Below are positions 38,010 through 50,307 of a stretch of 64,000 bases of DNA, piece after piece. Below the pieces are notes generated by a model. That model ran no database searches, had not been told where the DNA came from, and saw only the letters and a program-made list of their open reading frames with translations. Position 1 is the first letter of the stretch, and each line of letters starts with the position of its first letter. The position numbers and the translations under genes were made by a program. Source of the DNA: Pyrrhoderma lamaoense (lineage: Eukaryota > Basidiomycota > Agaricomycetes > Hymenochaetales > Hymenochaetaceae); assembly GCA_002794735.1 (NCBI GenBank), contig NBAZ01000003.1:1426001-1490000 (forward strand). Direction: 5' to 3'.

Positions 38010-39143
38010 ATAACTGAAGATGGACAGTCAGCCTCCACTCTTACAATACAGGCCAGACGGGAATCAAATCAGGTCTTCTGGTGTTTCAGACTTGTAAGTT
38101 ATCTTGCATGTATAAAACGATAAGAAGCGAAGCTTAAACTTTGAAGTACGTTGTACATAGCATTCAAATTACAAAAAGAATAGTCAGAACACAGAATAGT
38201 TCATTTGTTTTACAGAGTATTTCCACTTGTATTTCAAGACAAGATAGGCCTAGAGTTCTGTAATAATTAGTTAACGGCTAAGACAGAGCTACACAAGATC
38301 ATTGTGTAGCCACTTGTCATGGTCCACCTGCTACCAGCAAGTAACTGATCCAAGTAGTCAGACCATATTAAAACTTCGCTCTCACCACTAACCGGCACAC
38401 GGATATGCATTCTCAATCATGCGTATAACCAAGCGATTGATATCGAGGTTAATTCGATAAGACAATTACTAGCCCAACAATCGATATACCATAGAAGGTT
38501 GTGACAGTAAAGCTTCCTAGATCTTGTCAGTACACGTGACTATAATAATTATGATAATCGATTTATATCTGTATTTGTCAGCAGTATCCGAATCAAGAAA
38601 GATACACGAACAGTGAGGTAAGCGACTGTAGCCTTATTACGTCCATATATGATATAACATTAAGCCGTTACTAATAGTAAGAAGTAAGAGTTTAGATGTG
38701 CTCATATCTCCATTTCTTCCCACTGTTCTCATTGTCACATCAAACTTAGAAAAATCTGAAGCTTAATCTCTTTTTTGTACCTTATCAGGCATGCTGATTC
38801 GTTTTTGTTAACATTCTCCAATAAGAATCTCTTGGACTAAATATTATCCATATTGATATTAATAACACCGAAAAGAAGTGTAACAATGTTTTTTCTGTAA
38901 TATAAAAAACAGTGATAATCAAGGGTTTAGAGAAGAAGATTTCTGTGATTCCCTCTAAATGACGATACATTTTGAGCGGTAAATGATGTGTACACCTTAT
39001 GCTATGTGGCTGAAGAAACCCCGCCAAGAATATATATATATCAGCAATTTCAAGTCCAGCTTGTGCTTCTGCGGTTAAATCCTCTTATCCTTCAATTCAT
39101 ATTGCCCCTCCCCTGCTCCCCTTCTTTCACGTATTCTCTGGGA
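38010..39143. other. divergent intergenic region
   Basis: Between the protease (minus) and DUF6533 copy 2 (plus). Contains promoters for both; no additional gene or repeat seen. Confidence 0.4.
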
Positions 39144-40828
39144 ATGTCCTTCTCGGACGAGGCACTGTATGACCTTGAAAGCTATGTATTCCAGACGCTC
39201 CTAAGTAGGAGCTTACGTATTGCAACTGCTTCACTTCTCGTATATGATACCTGTAAGTTATTTATCGACCGATCCTTTCTTAGTGTATTGTAATAAACTC
39301 GCCCTCTTTTCGCACTCCATCTAGTTATTTCACTAGACAAAGAGGTGAACTCTCAAGTACTAAAGCTCGTGGCTAAGTTATTGATTTCTTTTGACTCCTA
39401 TATTGTAGATTAAGTACTTTTGGGTGAGCTGAAAACATGTGTCGAATCGCGAGTAAACACCGGAACGACTTTATAATAGACAAAACCCCGGAGTCTCGTC
39501 AGCAGTCTATATTTTGCGGTAAAGCAGTGTCCAATACTCCACACAATATAAACTGTTCTAACTTTGTTATCTCATACAGAATAGATATATCGGGTTATTC
39601 GGGGCTCTTGCAAAGATATACTGTAATAAGTTCTTTTTTACCATATAACCCACATACTAAGTTGTACTTCAGTGGATACTCTGGATGCATCAGCTATATC
39701 GTAAGTACTCAGTTTATGCATGATCACCAAGACTCCAAGAATAACTTGTTTTACGCACTCACAAGATGTATGTGAATGATGCCTTATAGGCAAGAATATC
39801 TGCTGATATTAACACTAGGTCAATTCAGTGCATGGTCATACAACCTTGCTAGTGAGTAGCTGTGATCCATACTCACTTGTAGACCTTATATATCATAATA
39901 CTCACATTTATTCTCTAGACACGATTGTTACTATCATAGTTGACTGTATGTCATGCTCTCTAATAGAATAAAAACAGATGATTCAGTCTCGCAAACACAG
40001 ACATCCTCGTTTTGAGAGTTTGTGCCCTATGGGGGCGATGTGCGTAGCCCTTTAGCTAATGTGAAACATGAGCTTACGGTGACTTTTTTATAGCGAAAAC
40101 GCTATCCATTTTGTTGAGGTTGCTGATAGTTATTGAAGCAGCAATCTCAATAATCTGCTTCTCCTTGGCTGAGTACTTATCTTCAAGTGAGCATTACTTA
40201 CGCACACTCTGAATACTTACTTAACAACTTGTATGACTTCAGTCTCAGCTTTCGCTCTCACTCCAAGTATCAATATATGCATTGTCAGTGCGGATGAAGG
40301 AGCAGAATCCAAGATCCGCGTGATTGCTTTGCTTGACTGGTGAGTCACTCCCTGATATCAAAATAAACTACAGTGGTGTAACCTACTTAACACCATCAGG
40401 CTAGCTGTGATTACTGTCGGTCTCATCCTTATGATACTAGCAGCTTACAGAGCTACGGTGTACTGGAAATCAGCTACTCTACTTAAAGGTCTAACACTTG
40501 TCAGAGTTCTGATTACAGATCAACTTATTTGGTACTTCTCGTAAGTCTACTCCTTTTCTTTCTACGCTTACCGTATCGTATCAGCAGTCCGTTTACTACA
40601 ATCTTTTAAACTAGTATCATCGCCTGTGGTGTGATAAACATAATGGTTTTCAATATAAGGTCGAGTAATGGTATCAATACCATCATCTTAGACGCTCTTG
40701 GAAACCCTTCTTTCTTGAGTCTCATTGGATGCCACATGTTGTTTAATCTCAAAATTGCTGGAGAGCAGGGAGTCACTGATGGAACAGATTACGACGCTTC
40801 GACAATGAGCGCGGTACGCTTCAACTGA
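39144..40828 (+). CDS. DUF6533-type multi-pass membrane protein, copy 2
   Basis: Exons 39144-39252, 39325-39344 (20 nt) and 39409-39423 (15 nt) join to give LVYDTLISLDKEIKYFW, the DUF6533 signature, with the same exon lengths as copy 1. Later exons include KTLSILLRLLIVIEAAISII (about 40098), SINICIVSADEGAESKIRVI to LLDW, LAVITVGLILMILAAYRATV to TDQLIWYF, and LGNPSFLSLIGCHMLFNLKI up to the stop at 40828. The segment matching exon 4 of copy 1 (about 39440-39490) has lost the AG acceptor and has an in-frame TAA in the matching frame, so this copy may be damaged or spliced differently. Function unknown; probably an integral membrane protein. Confidence 0.55.
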
Positions 40829-41179
40829 TTATCTTCGCCGATCTATTTCAAGACCATATCCACATTTGTTATTATGTATCCGTATATTCTACTTAATATT
40901 CCTGTCCGTGATTATTTCATAGTCAAAGTAAACTGTATATTTGTGTATATTTGACTGAAGCATTACTAGAATCTGTCGTTGTAATAGATGTAAAACAATG
41001 TTGTCCATTTAAAACGTTACAAAAAGCGGACAGTTATAGCCGAATATGACACAGATTTTCCAAAAGCTCTACTAAATATTAGGATTACATGTCTGATTTA
41101 AATTCCAACCAATTTTAGATACTTACTCTTACTATCAAGGAAATCAATCCAATACAATATATGTCTAAAGTGAGTTCCT
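40829..41179. other. convergent intergenic region
   Basis: Short AT-rich spacer between DUF6533 copy 2 and the 3' end of the Zn2Cys6 regulator. No feature recognised. Confidence 0.4.
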
Positions 41180-44100
41180 TTACTCATACACTCCAAGTAG
41201 TCCGTTTAGAAGATGTATACCATGTTCCTGGCCATCTTGATGGGTCGTCTCTGAGCTCGAATGCAACGGACTCTGTTCCGCGAACCCCGATTGGCTCATA
41301 AGAGATTGCCACACATCTTCACTAGCAGTCTCCATCGCACAATTATTTGTCCCAATTGAGTCCAATGCATCATTCAAAACAGAAGTCAATATCGGATCCG
41401 ACATAATTTGTTCGAAAAATGAGTTATCTTGAAATGGTAAATCAGTCGGTACATCTTCAGGAAGGTTAAACAATCCAAGTTTCGCGAAGTCAGCAACATT
41501 CCCTTGAGAATACAGCTTCTCCAAGGGTATATTATTTGAAACATGCTCAAGCCAAGGGAGTCCCATATTCTGCACCTGGTGATCCTTCTCAAGGGGAAGA
41601 TGAGTTCCAGAACCTAATACGGGTGGTATATGCCCAATGCCTTCAAATCCATGCATAAGTGCTATATTATTCATTGTTGACGGCCCATCTGTTGGAGGCG
41701 ACGAATGCGTACTTGGACCTGAGATACCTGATACAATTCCAGAAATAGAGGTGACTCTGAGGTCATGCTGTCCTAGTGCGAGCAATTCCGAGCCCTTTTG
41801 CGACATATGCCCTTGGAGAGGAAAGTTGAGATCTGTTCTGTTATGTATATATAGTCCATCAGAAGGAGAAGGATAAGGAGTGGGTTGTTCTTCCTGTATC
41901 GTCTCTCCCAATAGTTGTGGAGGTGTAGGGATGGAACTTGGAGAGTTTGCCGATGGATTAGAAGATGAAGTCGACGCCGCTGAAGGAGATTTACGATCAT
42001 CAATAACCCGAGTTGGACGATGTAAAAGTTGCAGTTCGTCGAATAAACCCTGATCATCAGGTTGCTCTTTCTTGCCAATAGTATCAGAAGGGTGGTCGAT
42101 TCGTTGATTTGAAAGCGCTCTGTGGGCCCTTTCTTTCAAACGATAAAGCAAGGGCTATTTTCTGCGTGAGCAAATTTTAATAAAGACACAAAGGAGCTTT
42201 ACCAGAGCATTTTTTGTTATAGCATGATCAGCTTCGGAGAATAGTTTTATAGCAAGTTCTAGATCAACAAAGGCAGAAGTTGCGAAGCTCTCAATTGAGC
42301 CGAGTGAAGCGACAGAACCGACAATGATCTAGAAATTGAAAATCGAAGAAAGAGATATTTCATGAGCTGATACTGAATGTAGGAAAGGGAAAGTACACAT
42401 ACCGCCGACACAATGAGTATTGACCATACACTCCAGATCCGCAAGATAAAGTACTTGGTTACTCTATAGTTACTGTAAGTCATATTTATTAAAAATGATG
42501 CGCTTCGGTATGCAGCAAGGAACGATGCCGCGAAGGAGCCACGTCTAGGGTCACTGGGCGAGTCCAATATAGCTTTGGCAAAGAAATTATGGTGAATCAG
42601 CAACAATACTATTAAGTACTGATGTTAGGCACATATAATTGGATACATGAATACAATAGATGGCGTACTAGATTCCCTATACCAACTCGTTACGATCGGA
42701 TGGAGACTTTTTAAATGCCATTCCAGACCCAGCTCAGGACGCTTCTTAAGAGGTTTTGTCACGAAAGGATGCAAAGGGAAACCTCGAATCTTCTTGTCTA
42801 GTAATAAAACGTCTCGAAATTTCAAGGGTTGTACAGAACACATCTGCTCTGCAACTTTATACATTATATCCCGAGAGAAACGATATCTCCACTGCCAGAC
42901 TGACAAGAATGTTATTTCTCCTAATCCAGGGGGAAGATTAGGGTGACTAACCACTCTCTACAACGTCTCCATTCTCATCTACCATTGCCTCTGTATCAGG
43001 TGGTAGTTCACAGTCTACGGAGGCCATGGGAAAACTCGGGGACGACCAAACTCTATGCTCTACATGATCCAATTCAGAAGGTAAATTTAGCAGATATGAA
43101 GTTTTGCAATCACCCTCCATATATCAAAATCAAATAATTCCCAAAATAGTTTCCTTCGACGTTCAATTATTACTGAGCTCAAATTCCATCTTGATGGATC
43201 CCGATCTAGCGCATAGAAGTAAACATCAAAGGATCCTTCATATTCACAACTACACCAAACATACGTAGTCCAATCTAGAACGGAATTATGCGAGATTAAG
43301 ATACGGTCAAGAAGTATGTAAGAGAACCCCTCACACTTATTGCTAGATCATTTGCGACCGCGTTCAGCTTCCAAGACTTTTCAAGAGCAGACTTATGCCA
43401 AGCACCCGTCTCATATACAGCAAGTAATGAAACAGCTTGCACGACCGTCAAAGAAGTCTCGCTCAGAACATCTTGCGACCCAAGAGCTGCACGAGCCAAA
43501 TGCGAATACCGCTCCCCTTCTGGATTCTTTGGTGGCTGAGTAAAGTCGCCAATAGTACCGCACGCTAGCAAAATGAATAGCAAGGCGAGATCTCCCATAT
43601 GTTCATGTTTTAAAGAGGACGGAGAAACAGGTATTCCATTCGGATAGAAGAGAGGTACGAGATCATTAAAAATTTGCTCACGCAAGACAGGAGAAGCGAC
43701 CCATGCTACGTTGATAAGATAAAATTCGAATAAAATATTAGCACGAATAAAGGGGGGAAGCTCTGATACGAGCCCTGGTCCAAGTGTACCATCTTGACGA
43801 GCAGTAGAAAGGAACGGCCATGACTCAGTTGCTCGGGTATGCTCGGAAGAAGTTGAGCTAGAGGTATCAAACTTAGTGTTCTGGCGTCCGAGTACCTCCT
43901 GAGTTATTTTTGAAAAAGCGAATAAAGACGTTAAGCAATAGAGTTGATTTGAATTGGTTTTTACACTAAAACTGAGAAACTAACCATAAGGATGTTATTC
44001 TCAATAGCTGAGGCTCCGATGTATTGCATTGAGTGACCCTCACTGATAGTAAGCGTTCCGAACTCGTGTATTGTTTCTTCATCAAGTTGTGCTCCAGCGC

Positions 44101-44701
44101 TATTGTCTTCTAAGAACGCCTTCTCTTTGATGGCTTGGAGCTCACGTCGTAACAGCGGATGTGTTTCGTGGATACCATGGGCGTCTCGTTCAGCTTGTAG
44201 AGCATCTTCAAGAAGACGTACACGCTCAGAGAGAGCTCCTATATGAGCCTGAATTCGGTCCTGCTCTGCGACTTGAGTAGTACGAGTTCGTTGACCTCCG
44301 TCGATAGGTTGGCGCCTGCCTAAAATGATTAATGAATTTCGATGAATCCAAACCTTGTTATTCATCGAGAACGATGGAACAAAGACAAACCCGTAGGACA
44401 TATTTGACTGCAACCCCGTCGCTCACACTGTACACAGGGGATCTATGTCTACATTATCAGCAGAGAGTCATAACATTAATCCAATAGTATAACATCACCT
44501 TTTTATCGCATTTAAGCTTTAGTCTTTTCAAAGTACATAATCACATTTAACGAATATATACTAATGTAGTGTAAACACATACCTTCGACATTCAGAACAT
44601 GATATCTCTCCTGAAAGTCTCTTCAACTCGAGTTCGCGGTCACGAACTCTAAGGAACTCTTCTGTCCGAGGGGCCTTTGATTTTCGCAGAGGTGGTGGCA
44701 T
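41180..44701 (-). CDS. Zn2Cys6 transcription factor with fungal-specific regulatory domain
   Basis: Twelve exons: 44701-44583, 44523-44499, 44442-44391, 44319-43985, 43898-43335, 43274-43265, 43205-43114, 43059-42952, 42899-42669, 42608-42403, 42328-42203, 42154-41180; about 947 aa. The zinc cluster is spread over three exons: CSECRRLKLKCDKKIPCVQC then ERRGCSQICP. A coiled coil follows (ALSERVRLLEDALQAERDA). The fungal_trans domain includes IGLHRDPSRWNLSS, RRRKLFWELFDFDIWR, the FGRPPSF block, WQWRYRFSRDIMYKVAEQ, HHNFFAKAILDSP and SFLAAYRSASF. The C-terminal exon is Ser/Pro-rich, as in activation regions. One frame break lies at 43038-43041 within GRPPS (C4 on the coding strand, C5 expected). 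Nuclear DNA-binding regulator; target genes unknown. Confidence 0.9.
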
Positions 44702-45048
44702 GAGGCATCGTCTTACTTTGCTTGGATTTATAAAAATACCATAAAGTAACACAGAATCAATGATGGAAGAATTGAAGCACCTGACCGGGTATGAGCTTGT
44801 GATAATTGATAACCAGGATATACATTACGTAACGTAATATTGAGTTACTAAAAACTACTGAAGGCGGTACAATCTAAAACAAGAATTGTGTAAGGAACAT
44901 TACATGGATGCTGATGTCGATGGCGAGATAAGTTACAGTCTACGAATGTTATGAAAGAAAAACTCAAAGAAGTAACAAGTATCTGGAGCCAAGGGGGAAG
45001 GGGAAAGATTAAAGTTTCATATAACCAAGTAATTCCAAAGAGTCTGCA
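44702..45048. other. promoter spacer between same-strand genes
   Basis: Separates the Zn2Cys6 gene start from the 3' end of the reductase upstream of it. AT-rich; contains the regulator's promoter; no distinct motif. Confidence 0.4.
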
Positions 45049-46514
45049 TTAACTATCTTCAACCTCTTCACTCTCAAAATCAAATCTCCCACTTGCAGAT
45101 AGCCTCTTCATCAAGATAGTTCCAAATGCAGCCATTGGAGTGAGAACCCCACCTTTCCGAGCAATAGGGGGTAGCTTCTCACGGGGGAAAGAAGAGCTAA
45201 CGCACATTCTGATACCATCACTAGAACACATATTTTATCAAGACACCTCCAAACACTTATGGATATAACAGAATGAAGTACCTGCACTAAGGGCATAGCC
45301 TGGATCTCCTTTTCCATTCATTGTACTTTTGACCATAAGAACTTTTCCCGAGCCGGGTAAAGGAGACGATAAACTGACGTTCTTGACATGTAAGAAACCA
45401 CGCTCTAAAACTCTGTAGTGATGTTTTTAGTAAGGAAAATCAGATTTGTAAGAGGATTCAGTTCTTACTCGTCCTTTGGGCCATCTCCAGGTTGCGTGAT
45501 AAGTTTCCTAACTAGCCAACGTAAAGGTGGAACAACAGCAAGAACGGTCATGCTAACAACAAAGCTAAGTGCGAGGAGTACCGCGCTAAATCGGTTTCCT
45601 GCAGAGAAAGATTCGACATAAACAAAGTCGGGAGCATATGCTGGCTTAATATCTTCAAAGTCATCTTCTGCAAAAGTCTCGTGTCTAGATAATTCGAATA
45701 ATCCACGCGTCCTTTGCACAATAGAAGTATTATGCATTGATAACGGCATTAGATATCCAATTGCATTTTTAAACTTCGGTAAGCGTGATAAGACGTAAGG
45801 CGGGAAAGTATATGTAAGCCGTCTCGGGACTGTTCGAGTAGCTTTGAGAGGTGAAAGGCTGTCTGGTGAGGCTAATTCACGTAGTACACGACGTGGAACA
45901 GTTTCGATCATTGTAAACGAGGAGTTCAATGTACCTCCGGAGATACCAGCACCAACAAATGTAATCATTGTATGAGATTCTGAAACACCGATAGAATCTG
46001 AACCTGTGGCTTGTAAGCCCTTCTTACTTAGTATTTCGCTCATTTTTCTCGCGGAAAGATAAGCAATAAGATCTGAAGGGATTGAATCGAATGCAGCACT
46101 AGGCACAAGGATAGATCCGGTTTTCGTCGCGAGGAAATCGAATGAAATAATCATATCCTTTACAAATGGTGTTTCTCCATTAATATCAACGTAGTGTGTC
46201 CCAGTAGTCGCACATGCTTGTACGACAGATCGGCTATTTGTCAAGAAAGGGCCAGCGGTGTTTAAGACGACTTTAACTTTGTTATCACGTAGTAACGCCT
46301 CAAATGCAGCTTCATCCTTGAGATTGACCGAGAACGTCGAAACAGCATTTCGGGGTATATCAAGTCCCTCGACAAATGAAGATAATTTTGATGCGTTACG
46401 TGCTGCAAGACCAAGCGAGAAAGACTCGCGTTCGCGATGAACGACGAGATATCGAGTGATCAACCTGCCAGTGTATCCTGTAGCTCCAACAACGAGAATG
46501 TCAACAGTCATCAT
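45049..46514 (-). CDS. saccharopine-dehydrogenase-like oxidoreductase, membrane-linked (frame break)
   Basis: Exons 46514-45469, 45412-45282 and 45220-45049; 449 aa if repaired. The N-terminus has a Rossmann motif (ILVVGATGYTGRLITRYL). Next come NTAGPFLTNSRSVVQAC, THYVDINGETPF and PSAAFDSIPSDLIAY, as in the family of trans-acting enoyl-reductase or saccharopine-dehydrogenase-like proteins found on lipid droplets and membranes. A hydrophobic helix follows (SAVLLALSFVVSMTVLAVV), then the C-terminal GDPGYALSA and SECALALLSP. The last exon breaks at 45183-45187: C5 on the coding strand where C6 is expected, after which REKLPPIARKGGVLTPMAAF continues correctly. Probably acts on a lipid or similar substrate; not lysine synthesis. 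Confidence 0.85.
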
Positions 46515-47035
46515 ACAGAGTATATGAAAATAGATGACGTCGTTCAAATGAGTGTATAATTGGAACGAGAGTGGCAATAGCGCAGGTAGGAGAACACTTA
46601 ATCGGCAATGGTCAGTTGAAATGCTACCTTGTGCGCGTGTTACGTCGTGATTCTAATTATAGGATTAGAGTCTTTACTTTTGTATTTTAACTAATGACGT
46701 GTGTATTACTTAATTTAGGGTATTAGACCGAATCCTTAATCCATGTTACATATTACAGTTGGCCGAGACTACAACAATTTAGTGAGTTACAAATGTATGT
46801 GTATGTTTGTGTGTGTGTGCATTTAAGCAAAAACCAGCTAAAAGGAAAGTAGAACGAAAATAATTTACAATAAAATCTGTTATGTGACGATGATGGTGGC
46901 GATGATAGAGCAATTGTAGTGAGGCACAGTCCCGAAAAATCATAGTTCCTTTTGGGGAAAAGACATGCAAAGAATAATTTTAAAGACACGTCTCGGTGGG
47001 CAAGCAGGCCCAGAAAGAGAATAGAGAAAACACTA
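46515..47035. other. intergenic region with GT repeat
   Basis: Separates the reductase start from the receptor-like gene's 3' end, both minus strand. Includes a short GT-rich run near 46807-46820. No gene supported. Confidence 0.4.
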
Positions 47036-50000
47036 TCAGTCGTGTAGACATGGTCTACACAGCCCATGCCCTGGCCCAGGTCTTCGCTCAAACAAATCAA
47101 GTGGGCTCGTAAAGTTTTTAACTAGAGGATGAACCTGACTTTGTCTTGTATCCATATTATTATGACGCATGACATTTTCTGATGTAAGACCAGCGACCGT
47201 ACCCGGACCTCCTTCAGGTACATGCATACGATTGCCATTTGATGCTGCACTTCGCGACCCCGTTGATTGTCGGCCTCCATCAGCATGGCCAGCCCCAGCC
47301 GATACACCAACTGTGGGAGAATGGAACGCATCAGTCGCTTCACGAGTATATTGCGTTCTCATCTTGCGAGATTGTGGAGACATCTTAGGCGGTGGTGGAT
47401 AAGCATGCATCGTAGTATTGTCGGAGCTCGGAGGTACACCGATGGGGTGTATTTGTCCTCTCGGTATGCCTTCCATACCTGATCGAGTTTGGGGAGCAGT
47501 TATTGTGATAGTAGTGGTGAGGTCTGGGGAATTCTTCTTTTCTTCGATGAGACGGAAGGTTGACGCAGTTGGGGGTGGGGAGTAGGCAGGTACAGTCTCT
47601 TCATATGTTTCCTGGGTCATAGGTCTGCGCAATTCACTAGTAAGGCTCTTGCTACGTTGTTGGCTTCCATAACTATTCGACCGAGATCCAGGCGGCACTG
47701 GGAGTGCACGTACTCTACCTTGGTGGGTTGGTGAGTGTTGCTGTGATGGTAAAGACATAGGAGAAGTCCGTCCCGGATTATCAAGAGTAAGTTCCTCAAC
47801 ATCATCATCTCGGTTCAACTCATGTTCCATATTCTCGAAAGTACTACCCTTTGATATTCTCATCCCTCCGATGACAGGCGAATCAGTGAGAAGATAGGTC
47901 CCTTTCCTCTGAAGTGCAGCACCACCTTCTTTAGAGGTATCATAGTTGTCCCCACCTTCGCCATCATACATAGATGGATGGGAGTGAAGAGATTGAGGAG
48001 GTCGGGCTCCTGGCCTAGCAGTCGGAGTTGTTCTTCTCGTATCCTGTATATCCGCTCTCTTTTTAGTACTCATCCCTATAGTTTCTCCTGGCTTAAACGA
48101 TGTAGTAGTCTTCACATCAACTCCACGTTTTGGGAACCTTCGTGAAAGAGCATCCTGTAACATACGCGTCCCTTCCTTTGCCTTTGCACCCACAACACCC
48201 ATAGACCCCATAGGTAACACATGCCCACGAGAACGAGATCGCTTCAAATGAGGCTGAGAAGTAAGATAGGTCTGTGAGTTCTCAGACTGCTGCATCGCAT
48301 ATGACTTTGATGAATTGTTGTCATCATACTCGTCCTTGTCCTCATAGTTGTTGTCGTAACCATGATCAGACCCTGGATTTACTTCATCTGAGTGCCTAGA
48401 GATATGTGTACGAATATGCCCAGAACGACGACCGGAAGCCTCATGTGCAGCGTATTCCGCTTCATAAGAACGCGGGAAAAATATCTAACAGAGAAATAAA
48501 GAAGTCAAAATACTTAGTAACTGTGTATAAAATTCATGGTGACTGAACAACGCTTACCAATACGGTGCACATGCTAGAGACTACGCAACCTAAAGCTGCT
48601 ACAATTGAAAGCATGTCTGTCCAGAAAAGACTCTCATTGACTTCGTGATGAGGACGTAGTCCATCCGACCCTAGCGTGAGCAAAGGAACTAGCATCAAAA
48701 ACCGAAAAAAAACGCGAATCAACTATATCATCAAAGGATCGCGGATAGAATTTCTTAGATCAGACCAAAAAATAGAACAAAATATGATAGTGAGATGATA
48801 CTCACGTTGAGCTCATAGAACTTCCGTAGACGTATGATGACACTAGAGTCCACACCTTCCGCTTTCACCTTTCTCATGAAACGCGGAAAATTCCAAAGAA
48901 TTGGAATGAAAGCAACGGTCAGTACGAGATCACCGATGCTTCCAGCGGTAAACATGTGGGCTTCACACTGAATTTCAAAAACATAAAACAAAAAAAACAA
49001 GATCATATAAAGATTATGTTACAAGTCCAAAGTTAATATCCGGTGTTATCAGCTATGCGGGAGCATGAGTAGATACAAAATTCTTACAGTCAGAGGATTC
49101 GCCCGATACCCAATTGCTACAGCAGGCACATAAACGAATGCAACAATGGATCCAATTATCCATAATTTGAAGAACGGAGAGTGAAACCAATCAGATTGTG
49201 ACGGTCCAGCGCTCATCAAGAAGAACCAGAAACAGAGCTCTGATATAGGCGCACAAGTTATCAAAGGAATTTTGATGAAAGTACAAAGTTGTGAAGGAGT
49301 GAACAGAAAAATGATCAGCTGGTGGATATCATGATGAAAGTTACAAGAAGGAACTTTACCCTCTAAATGTGTCATCATTTCAAAGCTCCATGCAAACGAG
49401 AACACTAAAACCAATGGGAAGATGGCACTGTAATGAGCATGAGACCAAAGGGAGTATGGCTTCGGAGCAACTGTCAGAATGAAAAGTCATCAGCCCCTGC
49501 GCCGCAATTGTGAAATCTTCATGTCACTTCTACTCACTGTTCCCCAAGACATCTACATAGCCTTCCTTATACTTGATGTAAGCGAACCCGAACGAATATA
49601 TCATTATTAATGGTATCGATATAAGGTAGGTATACTAGAAGTGGAAATTAACCAATAAATTGCGTTAGCATGTGAGAACGCTAACAGCTTCCAGAATGCA
49701 TCTTATGCAATTCAATTCAAGGATACATTTGATATTGAAACTTACAGTCATGATCCGTTTGAAAGCTCCAGAATACGCTGAATTTGTCCACCTAGCGAGA
49801 AAAATTGTTAGCATCTCACTTGACAAACGAATAACTACAAGGAAAATCTGATGTAGAACAAATGTCGATTGCCCAGTTGATAAATGGCTTGATTTTTTTT
49901 TTTGTTTTCATTAAACATATGATATCCATAGTACGATCATAGGTAGACTTCTCGTTTTGCCGAAGATGAAATCTCTATCTCTTTGCATAGCACTCGCATA

Positions 50001-50307
50001 GATAAAAATAGTCATTCTCCAGACCGGTTATTGACAATTCGACTGATAGGGATGAAGAAACAAGGTGCGGAAAATAGAATTGCAAATTGATCAAGATATT
50101 GTGATAAAAAAACACGTACTTCAAACATTTGAATCGATCAAAACGCCATAGATGTCCAAGAGAAAGGTGCCTAACTGATAAAGGAGTTTCAGTAGATGTT
50201 AGACCCGTGAGTGTTGCATGAGATACGACTACTGCGTTTGTGGAAATACTTACTGCTGTTGAGAGGACGCTCCAGACGCAGAAAGCACTAGGGGATATAT
50301 GGGTCAT
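47036..50307 (-). CDS. seven-helix GPCR-like membrane protein with long disordered tail
   Basis: Exons 50307-50120, 49791-49746, 49634-49538, 49470-49360, 49239-49088, 48967-48806, 48722-48558, 48484-47036; 790 codons, 789 aa, all in phase. Seven hydrophobic segments can be read: CVWSVLSTAVSIS; YTYLISIPLIMIYSFGFAY; IFPLVLVFSFAWSFEM; LWIIGSIVAFVYVPAVAIGY; DLVLTVAFIPILWNF; FFRFLMLVPLLTLG; MLSIVAALGCVVSSMCTVLI. Motifs LWRFDRFKCLKW and HLEELCFWFF recur in basidiomycete homologues I recall. After FFPRSYEAEYAAHE comes a tail of about 480 residues rich in Ser, Pro, Gln and Arg, likely cytoplasmic and phosphorylated. Not the Ste3 pheromone receptor class. Ligand unknown. An intron in exon 1 is possible but would shift the frame. 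Confidence 0.8.

Noticed and set aside
42625..42954. Apparent further frame breaks in the Zn2Cys6 gene around exons 8-10
   Set aside because: Using acceptors at 42900 (TTGTCAG) and 42609 (TTAATAG) restores phase with normal intron lengths, so no sequence error is needed there.
50174..50253. Extra intron in the first exon of the receptor-like gene
   Set aside because: The exon is open throughout and in phase unspliced; splicing GTAAGT to TTATCAG would shift the frame by one, although homologues do look shorter here.
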